A DNA stretch of 24,230 bases. It comes from Oehlia diaphana. Lineage: Eukaryota; Glomeromycota; Glomeromycetes; Glomerales; Glomeraceae. Below, piece by piece: positions 10,570 to 18,258 of this stretch; position 1 is the first letter of the stretch; each line of letters starts with the position of its first letter. The translations under genes and the position numbers were made by a program. The notes below the pieces were generated by a model. That model saw only the letters and a program-made list of their open reading frames with translations, was not told the origin of the DNA and did no database searches. Location: contig QZLH01000056.1 in the NCBI GenBank assembly GCA_003833135.1, positions 10,767-34,996 of the forward strand, given 5' to 3'.

Positions 10570-11090
10570 TTATTAAAAACAAAATAAGCAAATTTGATTC
10601 GTTCACAGTGTTCGATGAATATTCATCAATGTGTACAATTATCAATTACCACAGCAATATTTAAAGAGATGACTATTTCTTTCATCTTACAAATACAAAA
10701 ACAAAATATTATATTTTAAAGATATTTGTCGTTTAAAAAAATCTTCAGGTAAATAAAGATAATGATTAATCGCAAAATCTCGATATTTTCTTCGGTATCA
10801 GACAATTTAATCATCTTGTTTTCTATTTCACACAGTTCATTCTTCTTATATAAGCAAATGCAATAATTAAGTGGAGACTTTGTTTTAATAATCAAAATGA
10901 TAATCGATCGTATAAAAGTAAGAATATTAAGAAAATATATCAGCCCTAATATCACTTAAAATGTTTCTATCATTATACTAAAGAAATATATTTTCCTCTT
11001 CAAATGTTTATTATGAGTTTCGTGTAACAATTCTATTCCAATAAAAGTATATTTTGTTTACATGAATATCAATATAAATATGGCTAATAA
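10570..11090. other. Alternative upstream region of unit 4
   Basis: This replaces the leader block found in the other units. A minus-strand frame of 79 residues (10716-10955) is rich in Ile, Lys and Asn. Part of it (10848-10875) resembles 3690-3720 in unit 1, where the frame is not kept. I do not call it a gene. The last 60 bases before the ATG return to the shared ctttcgttctttcattcttt leader. Confidence 0.4.
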
Positions 11091-11091
11091 A

Positions 11092-11153
11092 TATTTCTTT
11101 CGTTCTTTCATTCTTTTTAACATTCACGTCAACCGTTATATTCATTATTTAAG
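11092..11153 (+). promoter_or_regulatory. Conserved pyrimidine-rich leader, unit 4
   Basis: The tract tttctttcgttctttcattc followed by a T-rich stretch and atttaag precedes the intact copy 4. It is kept even though the DNA further upstream differs from all other units, which argues that these 60 bases matter or were copied together with the ORF. Confidence 0.35.
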
Positions 11154-11354
11154 ATGACGTTAAAGAGTCCTAGGAATTTAAATTACGTTATTTCTACTAA
11201 TTTCAATCGTATTATTCATAAACGACGAAGACGTAGAATCGTTAATAGAAAATATAGAAATGCGTTTAATATTAATACATTAAGTCGATTACCTTTGCAA
11301 ATCACAAATGATCCATTCGCGGTTCAGTTGTTTTTTGGGTCTTCCTTCCGTTAA
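11154..11354 (+). CDS. Small basic repeat-unit protein, copy 4 (most complete)
   Basis: This 66-residue frame is the reference copy: MTLKSPRNLNYVIS, then TNFNRIIHKRRRRRIVN, RKYRNAFNINTLSRLPLQ, TNDPFAVQLFFGSSFR and TAA. The centre has five consecutive Arg after Lys and could serve as a nuclear localisation or nucleic-acid contact. No signal peptide, membrane segment or zinc ligands are seen. A donor-like ttggtgagtatgg follows the stop by about 16 bases, and an acceptor-like ataacag lies at about 11700, so any intron would be in the 3' UTR or belong to another reading. I do not recognise the family. Confidence 0.4.
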   Translation: MTLKSPRNLNYVISTNFNRIIHKRRRRRIVNRKYRNAFNINTLSRLPLQITNDPFAVQLFFGSSFR

Positions 11355-11703
11355 CATCGTTTTTATTGGTGAGTATGGTTTGTTATTTTTAGTATATTAT
11401 GGATATTATGGCCAATGTAACAAAAATAAATACAAATAATTTTAAGCTTTCATAGTAAACCAGTGGTTTTCCTCGCTTTAAACTAGTATCTTCAGCAATA
11501 AAATAATTGGAAGTCATTGAATAAATTCCTGATTTAAAGCCGCCATTTCCCGAAATTAAAAATTTAAGATTTATTTCATTCTTATTGTATGTTATAGTAT
11601 TAGACTGTTAATAAAGTCTTTTAATCTCAATGTTGAGTACGGCAATTCTTATTTAATTATTTAATAAGTGGTTATATTAAATGGATAATATTATAAATTT
11701 ATA

Positions 11704-11802
11704 ACAGCAGCAGCATTTCAGATATCTTCAATGCACTATTAGCACGTTCAAATGTGGAAAGTTACAAAGTTTTTGGATCATTTGGGTCAACGTCTTTATT
11801 AG
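11704..11802 (+). other. Candidate plus-strand exon, unit 4
   Basis: A frame of 32 codons is open after the acceptor-like tttataacag and ends in TAG. It reads NSSSISDIFNALLARSN followed by VEVTKFLDHLGQRLY. It begins like the unit 2 candidate exon (5862 onward) and then diverges by indels that keep a frame open. This parallel is the main argument for coding; it is weak because both stretches are short. Confidence 0.22.
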
Positions 11803-12539
11803 ATACATACCTTCTATAAATTGATTAACTCGGGTCTGCACTATGATCATTTGACATATATTTAATTCGGACAAATTTTGTATGGCCCGAATAAATACTA
11901 ATATAGCAAGTAAACATAATCCATTTGATTAACATGTCCGAGTTCTCGGAATATACCAAATCATTTTTAATCATATATTGTAAAAATATTAACAGTTGAG
12001 AACAAAAAGTTTTTAACAAGTTATCGTTATTTTTATTAAATATTCTTTTTTGTTTGTCACGCTATCAGTTATCGCGTTTCGAGTCAAGAAATGAATATGC
12101 TTGTCATACATAATCATGCATATTTTGACCGGGTCAAGAAAGTAATGCGAGGAAGATCAAGAAGGTAATTTTTGCAATGAGTGAATGGTCATTAATTGGA
12201 GTTTATCCAGAGAATTTTTATCATGTGATATAACCCCTGCACATCCCGGCTAATTAGGAATAAGTAAAATTTCACGGATCGGATAAATTATCGACCGATA
12301 GACGAATATTTTAAGAAACCATTTGTGTTTGTTAACTCATATTTAATCATACATAATGTTCATATGAAATATACTACTTATGGTTAATAAGTACATACAT
12401 ATTAATAAATATTTTACACTAAAATAAAAAGATAATTTTTATTCTATTAAAATCTAAAACATCCATCCATGATTATAGTTAGTTTTCTGAATCTCTCGAT
12501 TAAAATTCAAAATATTCATCCATAATGATAATGATTATG

Positions 12540-12690
12540 GTTCGTTTACTGACTCTCGATTGAGCTCTCTTTCACTCGATTTTTGATCTTCAGATCTTGT
12601 CATATTTCAGATACTTGTTTATTTACAATTCTACATCATCATCTGTATGACTCCATCATTTCTTGATAAACAATTAGCAGATCTTTTCCC
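12540..12690 (-). pseudogene. HMG-box relic, unit 4 (heavily decayed)
   Basis: The minus strand begins with the same aaaagatctgctaattgttt as unit 3 (coding KRSANC there). It has then lost about ten bases and collected several stops. The tail (gaagatcaaaaatcgagtga, then agagctcaatcgagagtcag) still matches the third-helix region of units 2 and 3. No frame spans it. It marks where the HMG block lies in this unit. Confidence 0.6.
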
Positions 12691-12787
12691 TAGGGATGTT
12701 TTTGACCCATCTCAGTTTAGTAAAGTAAACTATATAAAGAATAAACACAAGTAAACTTTAATTGTTTGTTTTTTATTATTTATTTAT

Positions 12788-13006
12788 TTATTTTTTTTTT
12801 TTTTCTAAGTCGAAACTAAAATCATTCATTACTGTTACTACTTTCGGAAAATAAATTATCATATGCCATCGAAATTTCTTTGAATGTGATTCTAAATGTA
12901 ATTCTATAAGAAAGGGAGTTTCTATCACTTTCATTATATGATTATAATTAATGTATATAATTCCACTCTCTTTCATTTTAATAAGAAACAACGTCATCAC
13001 GCTCAA
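12788..13006 (-). pseudogene. Segment upstream of the HMG box, unit 4
   Basis: Two minus-strand frames are open here. One starts at an ATG and includes MKVIETPFLIELHLESHS. The other reads NESDRNSLSYRITFRIT, which is the frame shared with units 1 and 3. The 3' end runs into a T-rich tract (12791-12804). Since the HMG box that follows is destroyed, this is at most an orphaned exon. Confidence 0.3.
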
Positions 13007-13605
13007 GGTAACACAAAAAACGCCATATTAATCTATAACGTTTAATGTAGATCATGATTTATATATTGTATTTACATTGGTTAAACGTCTCAAAAAAAAA
13101 AAAAAAAAAAAAAATACACTAATACAAGTATAGTTTTTTTAAAAACCACCTTACATTTGTATCGCCCAAATCAGTCTTTATAATCATAAATATTCAAAAA
13201 ACTTCACTGCTAGTACAATGTTCACTTTGTAGTTATAAAATCCCCTTTTATTTAATGACGAAATGTTTTATATATATCCAAATATAGAGGCGATAAAAGT
13301 AAAAAGGTTTTTAATAAAAAAGGAATATTTTTCGTGACTCCGAAATTCCTAATGAGACTTTCTTTGAGCATGATTTCTTTTTTGTGTAATAAGAATAGAG
13401 AACGCAAATAATACAACCAATTAATATATTATTTATATACGTAGTCCTTTATTAGTTTAGTTAATGAAAAAAAAATGCAATAGCTAATACTATTGGGTCG
13501 TTGAATACAAAGGTCTGTCGAGATTCTATCACGGATTATACGATCATGCATGATGAAGTTCACGTATTTCATATATTCATCAATTCCATAAAGACTTTTA
13601 TAGTT

Positions 13606-13606
13606 A

Positions 13607-13648
<42 letters not shown>
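13606..13648. repeat. (TAA)n microsatellite, about 14 units
   Basis: A perfect run of TAA/ATA triplets about 43 bp long lies between the shared ttttatagtta and aagttttaatta blocks. Unit 6 has only about five units at the same place (22371-22387) and unit 1 an A-run, so the expansion is specific to this copy. Confidence 0.9.
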
Positions 13649-14150
13649 GTTTTAATTAAATCATTTCTAATTAAATTCTATGAAATACAGTATATATTAC
13701 CTTGAATGAAATTATTTTTTTTTTTTAAACGAATGAAATTATTTATGTGGATATGCAAAGCTTTGCTCATTTTGGTTAATGCAAAAAAACAATGATCAAA
13801 TATTTGGACAAATATTTACAAAATCAAGAGATCAAGGATCTTTTTTTTTAGAAATTCCATCAATCTCTACTTTTTTTTTAAAAGCAATAAAACTTTTGTA
13901 TACATCTGAATGATATGTTTTATATATGATAACCTAAAAAATAATATTTTTCGCAGAAAAAAAAAAAATTTATCCAATACAAAGAGATTTCATATGCACT
14001 AGCTATTCTTAGAAATAAAACTCATTTTTTAGACTTGTGATTTGGCTCCTTTTATTTTGCCAAGAAAAGAGACTATACTGAACAATATTTAATTATAGAT
14101 ATGCAAGCCCGATACTACAGTGTTACACGAAATATCATTATATATAACTA

Positions 14151-14214
14151 ATAAATTTTTCTTTCATTCTTTCATCTTTATAACTTTTGTCTCAACTTTT
14201 ATTTTTTATTTAAG
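14151..14214 (+). promoter_or_regulatory. Conserved pyrimidine-rich leader, unit 5
   Basis: aataaatttttctttcattc with a following T-rich run and atttaag immediately precedes the ATGACA start of copy 5. It lacks the cgttc variant seen in the other units. Confidence 0.35.
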
Positions 14215-14409
14215 ATGACATTAAAGAGCCCTAGGAATTTATATTATGTTACCTCTATTAATTTCAATCGTGCTATTCATGAACGACGAAAACGTAGAAT
14301 GATAGCCAATAGAAATGCGTATATTAATACATTAAATCGGTTATCACCTTTGCAAATTACAAATGATCCATTCGCAGTTCAGTTGTTTTTTGGGTCTTCT
14401 TTCCGTTAA
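14215..14409 (+). CDS. Small basic repeat-unit protein, copy 5
   Basis: This 64-residue frame starts ATGACATTAAAG and keeps MTLKSPRNLYYVTS and INFNRAIHERRKRR, then MIANRNAYINTLNRLSPL, and ends FAVQLFFGSSFR with TAA. Relative to copy 4 the centre has an in-frame change: IVNRKYRNAFN is replaced by MIANRNAY, two residues shorter overall once a one-codon gain at LSPL is counted. That indels here preserve the frame is mild support for coding. The donor-like ttggtgagtatga follows at about 14422. Product unknown. Confidence 0.38.
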   Translation: MTLKSPRNLYYVTSINFNRAIHERRKRRMIANRNAYINTLNRLSPLQITNDPFAVQLFFGSSFR

Positions 14410-14794
14410 ACATCGTTTTTATTGGTGAGTATGATTAGGTTATTACATGGCTAATGTAACAAAAATAATACAAATAATTTTAAGCAAGTCACATTTTTAA
14501 ATTTTCTTCATTATAAAACCAGTTTTTTTCTCGCTTTAAACTATCTTCAGCAATAAATAATTGGAAATCATTGAATAAATTCCTGAATATTACACGTACT
14601 CCTACTAGTTTAAAAGTTGTCATTTCCGAATTAATTTTAAGAATTTATTTCATTCTTATTATATGTCATAGTACTAGATTATTAATAAAGCCTTTTGATT
14701 TCAATATTGAGTGACATACAATTTTAACGGCAAATTTTATTATTTAACAAGTGGTTATGACTTATGAGTAGTATTAAATTGTTTATTTTGCTAA

Positions 14795-14926
14795 CCCTAT
14801 AAAAAGTTTTTGTCGGATACACTCCAATTTTTTCCCGAATTTACTCCGATTATATTGGTAGTTTTTAATATGATAAAAAGTATTAGGAAATACTCTGAAA
14901 AAATTTTGAAGTTATTCCGATTTTGA
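14795..14926. mobile_element. Foreign segment starting CCCTATAAAA (end not defined)
   Basis: It interrupts unit 5 with a left end CCCTATAAAAAG, the same ten bases as the element at 15334. No matching inverted right end or target duplication is visible; the sister sequence resumes at ttagcag (14928). It could be a 5'-end fragment of the same family or an unrelated insertion. Repeated ccgaat/ccgatt strings occur inside. Confidence 0.35.
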
Positions 14927-14927
14927 A

Positions 14928-15024
14928 TTAGCAGTTCTTTATTCCTTTGGACGGTTATTGTTTTGAAGAGACAGATCACGTGATCATGATTTCTCCGGTA
15001 AAGAAAATTATAATAATAAATTTA
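14928..15024 (-). pseudogene. HMG-box N-terminal remnant, unit 5
   Basis: On the minus strand aaccgtccaaaggaataaag and aactgctaa match the basic arm of the HMG block in units 3 and 6 (acgtccaaaaggaagaaaag, then atctgctaa). Everything from the first helix on is gone, replaced by the segment at 14795-14926. A gatcacgtgatc palindrome lies at 14975-14986, within this remnant. Confidence 0.5.
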
Positions 15025-15242
15025 CAGCTATTTGCGAAAATAATGGACCACATAATTCATTTTTGACTGCGTATGAATTTTCATACGCTGGTAATATCTG
15101 CCCGGACCGTCAAACTCATTTTTTGAATTTTTCATATGCAGTTATATCACATAATTCTAGCAGTTTACTATGCGTGTATGACTGCGTATGGAAATTTCGA
15201 AAATCGAATTAGGTCAGTCCGTTATTTTTGCAAATAGCTGTA
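15023..15242. mobile_element. 216-bp MITE with TA target duplication (Tc1/mariner-like)
   Basis: The element spans 15025-15240. Its ends are inverted repeats, CAGCTATTTGCGAAAATAA and TTATTTTTGCAAATAGCTG, extending into ggac/gtcc. It is flanked by TA on both sides. Units 3 and 6 read through the same spot as aatttaaagg or close to it, which is the empty site and fixes the TA duplication. It has no coding capacity. An internal palindrome, gcgtatgaattttcatacgc, lies at about 15070. TA duplication is the hallmark of Tc1/mariner; the CAGC start rather than CAGT is slightly unusual. Confidence 0.85.
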
Positions 15243-15330
15243 AAGGAACAAATGCGAGAAGTAAGCTTTGATTATTTGTTTTTTATTTTTTGTTTTATTA
15301 TTGTGTTTGTTTATAAATCGAAACTAATAG

Positions 15331-15566
15331 CATCCCTATAAAAAAGTATACGTTTTTTATACTGACGGAAAAATTCACAATTCCGTATCTTGCAAGACAC
15401 GTTTTGTATACGGAGACACTGAAAAACGTATCATGTGAGATACGGAATTGCATTTTACCGTTTCTCAAAACGTATCTAGACGTTGTCTAGACGTATCTAG
15501 ACATCTCTCAGTATACAAAACGTATCTTTCAGTATAAAAAACGTATCTACTTTTTTTATAGGGCAT
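15331..15566. mobile_element. 230-bp CCCTATA-ended MITE with CAT target duplication
   Basis: The element runs 15334-15563 with ends CCCTATAAAAAAGTA and TACTTTTTTTATAGGG. The inverted similarity continues through acgttttttatactga. It is flanked by cat on both sides (15331-15333, 15564-15566). Unit 6 has the uninterrupted agcattctactacttacg. A 3-bp duplication fits PIF/Harbinger or CMC-type transposons; the superfamily is not certain. The right half is filled with aaacgtatct and tctagacgt repeats that can pair with each other. No coding frame. Confidence 0.8.
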
Positions 15567-15690
15567 TCTACTACTTACGGAACGCCGAACAGTTTATATA
15601 ACCAACAAACCTTATACCCAATAACGATAACTTTCTCATATCACTCTTTCATTGATTCAACATTTGAAATTATTTCTCATTTTTTTACCA

Positions 15691-16011
15691 TCAATCGAAT
15701 TTTCCAAAATTTGTAGTTCCTTTTTTTTTATGTATCTCAACAAGTTCCATAAATTTATTAAAGTCCGATCGTGTTATCCATTCACTTTTGATTTTATTAT
15801 CATTATATTATTTTTTAATTTAATTAAACAAATAATAATTACACATTAAATTATTGACATTACTGACAAGGTTGTTCAGAGACGGAGTCCCTGTATTAGA
15901 CGCATTTTTGGTTAAATTATTATTAAGTGCAGCTTTAAACTTTAAATTACAGCATATATTAAAGATATTATAAATATATTTTATACATCCATTAGATATA
16001 TTGTAATTACA
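15691..16011 (-). pseudogene. Possible gene relic, two open fragments
   Basis: Two minus-strand fragments in different frames lie end to end. 16011-15820 has 63 codons and includes KNASNTGTPSLNNLVSNVNN. 15807-15691 includes KSEWITRSDFNKFMELVEI and HKKKGTTNF. Neither has a convincing start. Their composition is less AT-driven than the surroundings, which is the only support. They may be a decayed gene or chance frames. Confidence 0.2.
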
Positions 16012-16055
16012 TCACATACATTAAAATATTTTAATAATATGTCGAGTATATAGTT

Positions 16056-16133
16056 GTTATTGGGTAGGGGGGTTGAAATATCACCGAACTGCGAAGCAGT
16101 TCGGATGATATTTTAACCCCCCTACCTAATAAC
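16056..16133. repeat. 78-bp near-perfect hairpin
   Basis: The left arm 16056-16092 and right arm 16096-16133 pair over 37 bases with two mismatches and one bulge, around a GAA loop. The arm contains gttattgggtaggggggtt and ccgaactgc. It is far more GC-rich than its flanks. It could be a tiny foldback element, or a structured 3' region of the minus-strand gene, whose stop lies about 430 bp away. Confidence 0.85.
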
Positions 16134-16183
16134 TGTTATTATGCAGACGTCCAAGATCATGTTCCATATGAAAAGCATAGTAA

Positions 16184-16411
16184 ATGTGTGATAATAATCT
16201 TTATGACGTAATGCGTCAAAAATATCAAAGATATTTACGCAATAATAATTTATCTAAAAAATATCAGTATGTTAAAAACATCATGATCCTATTTGGCTGC
16301 ATAATAATTTACATTTATAAAGGACAAAATGATAATAATTATGTAAATAATGAATTAGGTCATTGGATAGGATACCAATATACCTTTAAAAATTCTCAAA
16401 AATTTTTATAA
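16184..16411 (+). CDS. Hypothetical 75-residue open frame (weak)
   Basis: An ATG-started plus-strand frame runs between the hairpin and the 3' end of the large minus gene. It has a basic Tyr/Asn-rich N-terminus (MRQKYQRYLRNNNLSKKYQY), a hydrophobic stretch of about 12 residues (IMILFGCIIIYI) and a polar tail. No family is recognised, and no promoter or splice signal stands out. In AT-rich DNA a frame of this length can arise by chance. Confidence 0.15.
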   Translation: MCDNNLYDVMRQKYQRYLRNNNLSKKYQYVKNIMILFGCIIIYIYKGQNDNNYVNNELGHWIGYQYTFKNSQKFL

Positions 16412-16563
16412 AAAAGTAAAAAAAAAAATACAGCTTAAGAAAGATAGCGAAAAAATCATAAATATAGTAGCTAATCCATGTTAGATCTCTTTGTTCTAAA
16501 TATCATTCTTCAGATCATCCTGCAAAAAAAAAACTATAGAACGATTATAAGTCAGTAGTTAAT

Positions 16564-18258
16564 TTATATTTTCATACAATCCTCTTTTTTGTGTCTTTTC
16601 CAATCCTCCTCCTGGCAATATTTGCTACAATAATATACCGATTTACACTTTGCACAATAATTGCTGGTCTCTTTTCCACATAGTTTGCATACTCTTGCAT
16701 CTTTTATATCACCAATATTATTTTCAGGTTTGTCATTATCTTCGGTCTTCAGGACATCAACCCAAGTGTAATGATGATTCAAATCCTTCTGAGTTACTTT
16801 GGATAAGGTTAACATCTCTGCGGCAGTAAGAACTTTATCTGAGCCGATATTACATTCCAAAATCCAATCTTTGTGAGTATCATAAAATGGAACTGGAAGA
16901 TGAAATGATATAGAAATTATAGGTGCTTCAGTAGCATTTAAGTAAACACTATCAAAGTAATAATGAATTGGCTCTCGATCATCTGAAGTATTATCATTAT
17001 TGCCCTTTCCTTTCTTGCCCTTTTTTTTCTTTTTTGGAGTACTAGTACCACCATTAAGAATCGGTTTGATCAATCGTAACCATATTTCCGCTTCTGAATT
17101 CACCATAGTAAACATATTATTCTTATTTATCTTATCTGTTTTCCATCTCACAGAATATCTGGCAATAGGCACTTTTAGATCTTTAAATTCATCAAGTTTC
17201 ATAATTATTGAAGAAGACAGATGCATTGCCATAAAAGTTTTCAACTCCACTGAATGCATTTCAAAATTTTTGACATATCTTATAAATCCTTTAGATGAAA
17301 AAAGTGATCTAAATAATTTTGCTATAGTTTTTTCAGGAAATCGGACAATCATTATTTGAAACAGACGCACGAGAGTATTGATACTAAGTCCTTTAATGCG
17401 TGTTGTATGGTTGGCACAACAAGCATTTGCAATCGATATTACTTCCATCATTAATGTATCAGGTATTTTCTCTATATCTTCAGTTTTACATTTTATATCA
17501 AATTTCCATGTGGAGTATATGGCAAAATCTTTATAATAAGCGTCTATATATGTGATTCCTGTCAAAGATGCAATGACATTTAAATTCACACTAAGTCGTT
17601 CCTCTACAAACTCGTTCATAGGTTTGGAAGGTGATTCACGTAATTTCATTAGCTGTAAAGTTAATAGAGAGTTATCCATTAACCTAGGTGCAGAGGAAAA
17701 AAGTATATTAAGGATTGACACATAATCAGCCAAATTAGAACAGTCAATGGCATTAAATCTGACAGATGAAGGTAATCGATAAAGTAGAGTGTCAATAACG
17801 TCTCCTAAAATTGGTACAACTTGCATTTGGACTGAAGAAGACTCATGCAATGATGCACGTAAAGAAACAAACTTTGGCAGTAAGGTCAACAATAAATGAT
17901 CGTAAAGTGTTAATGGTTGGTCTTCAGATTGCAGGATACAATCATCGATTTGAAATGCACGAAAAATATTTAATGTTGGATGGACATCATCTTCCATTGT
18001 AGGAACTGTTAACATTGTAATATTAAATTTGGAGCGATTTGTTTCAGAATATGCAAATTTATATTCATCATCACAAGATTGAGCTTGGGCGCTAACTGGC
18101 AGTCGATAACAAGCATATATGTTAATATCTTCATCTGTGTGATGATGTTTTTTAAGGTTTTCAAAAACCTCAGATTCTCGCAAAAAAGTTATCCTAGAAT
18201 GTTCCCACTGCCTGGTTTCCCAATTTAAAGCTGCAGGTGTAGGTGATTTTTCTTTCAA
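16564..18258 (-). CDS. C-terminal part: helical region and MYND zinc finger
   Basis: This 564-residue frame begins at a TTG in the middle of the locus, so it is a continuation, not an independent gene. It opens SPTPAALNWETRQWEHSRIT. Residues 168-200 (FNAIDCSNLADYVSILNILF) match the SNLADY region that follows DUF4470 in fungal MYND proteins. Residues 409-419 are a Lys/Gly patch that may be a nuclear signal. The MYND finger at 524-561 has all eight ligands: C524, C527, C535, C538, C544, C548, H556 and C561, with Trp 553 in place. MYND fingers bind proline-rich partners. The frame ends MKI and TAA 4 residues later, so the finger is the C-terminus. A-rich DNA follows; no clear poly(A) signal was singled out. 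Confidence 0.8.
   Translation of the reverse strand: MKEKSPTPAALNWETRQWEHSRITFLRESEVFENLKKHHHTDEDINIYACYRLPVSAQAQSCDDEYKFAYSETNRSKFNITMLTVPTMEDDVHPTLNIFRAFQIDDCILQSEDQPLTLYDHLLLTLLPKFVSLRASLHESSSVQMQVVPILGDVIDTLLYRLPSSVRFNAIDCSNLADYVSILNILFSSAPRLMDNSLLTLQLMKLRESPSKPMNEFVEERLSVNLNVIASLTGITYIDAYYKDFAIYSTWKFDIKCKTEDIEKIPDTLMMEVISIANACCANHTTRIKGLSINTLVRLFQIMIVRFPEKTIAKLFRSLFSSKGFIRYVKNFEMHSVELKTFMAMHLSSSIIMKLDEFKDLKVPIARYSVRWKTDKINKNNMFTMVNSEAEIWLRLIKPILNGGTSTPKKKKKGKKGKGNNDNTSDDREPIHYYFDSVYLNATEAPIISISFHLPVPFYDTHKDWILECNIGSDKVLTAAEMLTLSKVTQKDLNHHYTWVDVLKTEDNDKPENNIGDIKDARVCKLCGKETSNYCAKCKSVYYCSKYCQEEDWKRHKKEDCMKI

Larger units (their letters stand above)
10487..13744 (+). repeat. Tandem array unit 4
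   Basis: About 3.26 kb. It starts with gcagatct (10491) but lacks the leader block that units 1, 2, 3 and 5 have before the ORF. About 500 bp of other sequence (10570-11050) is there instead. It then holds an intact basic ORF (11154-11354), the GTGAGT block (11367-11610), the CAGCAGCA block (11704), a decayed HMG block (12540-12690) and the intergenic blocks including a 22-base A-run (near 13091) and a TAA microsatellite. Confidence 0.75.
13745..15582 (+). repeat. Tandem array unit 5 (left half, broken by insertions)
   Basis: It contains the tgcaaagctttgctcatttt variant of the first block (13752), the leader block (13988-14062), an intact basic ORF (14215-14409), the GTGAGT block (14424-14690) and a remnant of the HMG block. 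The part normally lying between the CAGCAGCA block and the HMG box is missing. Three foreign segments interrupt the rest (14795-14926, 15025-15240, 15334-15563). Similarity ends at gcattctactacttacgga (about 15582). Confidence 0.7.

Noticed and set aside
11825..12019. Minus-strand 64-residue frame in unit 4
   Set aside because: Equivalent sequence in unit 3 is not open, and nothing recognisable is encoded.
14470..14760. Plus-strand frame in unit 5 with INNWKSLNKFLNITRTPT
   Set aside because: It is open only because unit 5 has one A fewer than all other units in an aataaaataatt run; sisters have a stop there.
17000..18002. Plus-strand frames opposite the MYND gene
   Set aside because: They are antisense shadows of a clearly coding minus strand.
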